NCBI GenBank assembly: GCA_003648245.1
Contig: QMOO01000053.1
Span: 1 to 7,823, forward strand
Length of the DNA: 7,823 bases
From: Caldisericota bacterium
GTDB taxonomy: Bacteria > Caldisericota > Caldisericia > B22-G15
Direction of reading: 5' to 3'
Under the pieces are notes generated by a model. The model saw nothing but the letters and a program-made list of their open reading frames with translations, searched no databases and was not told the DNA's origin. The position numbers and the translations under genes were made by a program. Shown piece by piece: positions 7,364 through 7,823 of the stretch. How positions within the stretch are numbered: the stretch's first letter is position 1; each line of letters opens with the position of its first letter.

Positions 7364-7719
7364 TTACGGCCTCCAAAAATATCTTCTCTAAGACTTTTCG
7401 CCCTATGAAGATAGACTGGCTCAAGATCCTTGTCTGTATCAACGAAAACCATAACCCTTATGCATTTATCCATTGCTCCTTCAACAAATTTGTGTTCGAG
7501 ATCAAGAAGAGGAGTATGGGAGAGCTCAAAGTTTTCTCTAACAACCCTGGAAGGAAAAACCTTTGTGAGATCTTTAGTCATCGTGAAAATAATTCCAAGA
7601 ATATCCCTATTAGACAAATTGTTTCTTCTGAGTATCTCGCTAAAAAGCTCCTGTGTTTTTTTTGTTATCTCTTCAGTTGAGTTCTCTTCAACACAGGTCG
7701 CTCCTCTTACAATCCTCAT
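7360..7719 (-). CDS. aroH: Chorismate mutase, AroH (Bacillus subtilis) type
   Basis: Claisen rearrangement of chorismate to prephenate, the branch point to Tyr and Phe. The 119-residue protein resembles the small trimeric AroH family, not the helical AroQ mutases. [12 protein letters not shown] at the N-terminus carries Arg5 (equivalent to Arg7 in B. subtilis), [13 protein letters not shown] (50-62) matches the DLHAVFPAKAVRE region, KCIRVMVFV carries Arg88 (Arg90), and [13 protein letters not shown] carries Tyr103 (Tyr108). The catalytic Glu is probably Glu75 in LLDLEHK, although its spacing to Arg88 is one residue longer than I remember for B. subtilis. The ATG at 7717-7719 has a perfect AGGAGG (7725-7730) at a 5-base spacing. 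As first gene of the operon it directly follows an intrinsic terminator in the leader, so its expression and that of all downstream genes should depend on readthrough. It overlaps aroF by 4 nt. Confidence 0.93.
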   Translation of the reverse strand: MRIVRGATCVEENSTEEITKKTQELFSEILRRNNLSNRDILGIIFTMTKDLTKVFPSRVVRENFELSHTPLLDLEHKFVEGAMDKCIRVMVFVDTDKDLEPVYLHRAKSLREDIFGGRK

Positions 7720-7724
7720 TTTTG

Positions 7725-7730
7725 CCTCCT
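7725..7730 (-). promoter_or_regulatory. Shine-Dalgarno site of aroH, overlapped by a possible anti-SD pairing
   Basis: A perfect AGGAGG lies five bases before the aroH ATG. The surrounding UUAGGAG (7726-7732) is repeated exactly in the 5' arm of the inner leader hairpin (7793-7799), so the hairpin's 3' arm CUCCUAA (7778-7784) could pair with either copy. Confidence 0.8.
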
Positions 7731-7760
7731 AAAAATAAAAAAGCCCACAAATTGTGGGCT
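7731..7760 (-). terminator. Intrinsic terminator (likely attenuator) just before aroH
   Basis: Sense-strand AGCCCAC-AATTT-GTGGGCT (7742-7760) forms a 7-bp GC-rich stem, extendable by two pairs into the loop, followed by TTTTTATTTTT. The U-tract touches the aroH AGGAGG site, leaving no room for a separate promoter between terminator and gene. On the opposite strand the hairpin is not followed by a T-run, so it acts only in the operon's direction. It could alternatively end an upstream minus-strand gene outside the window, with the operon transcribed by readthrough. Confidence 0.85.
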
Positions 7761-7790
7761 TAAGGTGAAATCCAGGATTAGGAGAAATCC
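7761..7790 (-). repeat. Imperfect direct repeat in the aro leader
   Basis: GGATTTCTCCTAA (7778-7790) and GGATTTCACCTTA (7761-7773) agree at 11 of 13 bases, 17 bases apart on the minus strand. They supply the 3' arms of the inner and outer leader helices, and the 5' arms (AGGAGAAGG and AGGTGAGG) are similarly related. Each 5' arm can therefore nearly pair with either 3' arm. Confidence 0.6.
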
Positions 7791-7823
7791 TTCTCCTAAA
7801 CCTCACCTTAATAAATAATAATA

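Larger units (their letters stand above)
7720..7810 (-). promoter_or_regulatory. Structured mRNA leader of the aro operon (candidate attenuator or riboswitch-like element)
   Basis: In the operon's sense strand an 8-bp outer helix UAAGGUGA/UCACCUUA (7803-7810 with 7761-7768) encloses a perfect 9-bp hairpin UUAGGAGAA/UUCUCCUAA (7791-7799 with 7778-7786, loop GGAU). A nine-base strand UCCUGGAUU (7769-7777) joins them on the 3' side. The terminator hairpin and then the aroH SD follow directly. An AT-rich TATTAT at 7818-7823 could be a -10 box placing the RNA start near the outer helix, but the -35 region is outside the window. I see no T-box consensus and recognise no riboswitch class. The structure is read directly; the regulatory role is inferred from position and from the aromatic pathway it precedes. 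Confidence 0.65.

Noticed and set aside
5259..7391. Several plus-strand open frames of about 60 to 190 codons opposite aroA, tyrA, aroF and aroH.
   Set aside because: They lie antisense to clearly conserved genes, resemble no family I know, and have compositions expected from the complementary strand.
7729..7806. A short minus-strand frame from GTG (7804-7806) through the leader to a TAG at 7729-7731, about 25 codons, ending Gly-Leu-Phe-Tyr-Phe, as a Phe/Tyr leader peptide.
   Set aside because: The aromatic codons come from the terminator's U-tract itself, after the hairpin, where they could not control its formation in classical attenuation, and no SD precedes the GTG.
7761..7810. T-box (tRNA-sensing) element in the aro leader.
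   Set aside because: The AGGGUGGNACCGCG-type antiterminator motif is absent. The only UGGA (7772-7775) would need a tRNA with U at the discriminator base, which does not fit the aromatic tRNAs as I know them, and no specifier domain is within the window.
7791..7810. TRAP-like (G/U)AG repeat binding site in the leader.
   Set aside because: Only a few GAG/UAG/AAG triplets occur and they lack the regular two to three base spacing.
1..7823. Mobile elements, CRISPR arrays, tRNA or rRNA genes.
   Set aside because: No transposase, inverted-repeat pair, spaced repeat array or tRNA cloverleaf was seen on either strand.

Overview
This AT-rich window holds one compact minus-strand operon that encodes the whole shikimate pathway (DAHP synthase to chorismate synthase) plus two enzymes of the tyrosine/phenylalanine branch. 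A 5'-truncated plus-strand gene for an S1-domain protein lies at the left edge and converges on the operon's last gene. Low GC, AGA/AGG arginine codons, GTG/TTG starts, strong AGGAGG Shine-Dalgarno (SD) sites and overlapping genes suggest a low-GC, probably thermophilic bacterium. The gene order, a 338-residue type I-beta DAHP synthase and a shikimate kinase/DHQ synthase fusion recall the Thermotoga maritima aro cluster. I cannot assign a phylum from the sequence alone.

Layout in transcription order (right to left): a structured leader with an intrinsic terminator (about 7810-7720); AroH-type chorismate mutase (7719-7360); DAHP synthase (7363-6347); prephenate dehydrogenase TyrA (6375-5536); EPSP synthase AroA (5542-4259, interrupted by an in-frame TAG at 5002-5000); shikimate dehydrogenase AroE (4266-3487); chorismate synthase AroC (3493-2354); fused shikimate kinase-dehydroquinate synthase AroKB (2366-831); type II dehydroquinase AroQ (834-385). 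Every junction overlaps, by 4 to 29 nt, so the eight genes are very likely one translationally coupled transcript. No stretch over 300 bases lacks a gene.

Together the enzymes convert PEP and erythrose-4-phosphate to chorismate, then prephenate and 4-hydroxyphenylpyruvate. Prephenate dehydratase and trp genes are not in the window.

Two points stand out. First, the leader has two nested, sequence-related hairpins followed by a terminator whose U-tract abuts the aroH ribosome-binding site. A promoter upstream of the leader must therefore read through the terminator, as expected of an attenuator or riboswitch-like element. One hairpin arm is also perfectly complementary to seven bases at the aroH SD. 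I did not recognise a known class. Second, aroA is complete except for one amber codon at a position where relatives usually carry Glu, Asp or Lys. The frame is unchanged across it and all recognisable active-site residues remain. Since aroF ends with TAG at the expected C-terminus, a point mutation or sequencing error is likelier than genome-wide recoding; readthrough or reinitiation remains possible.
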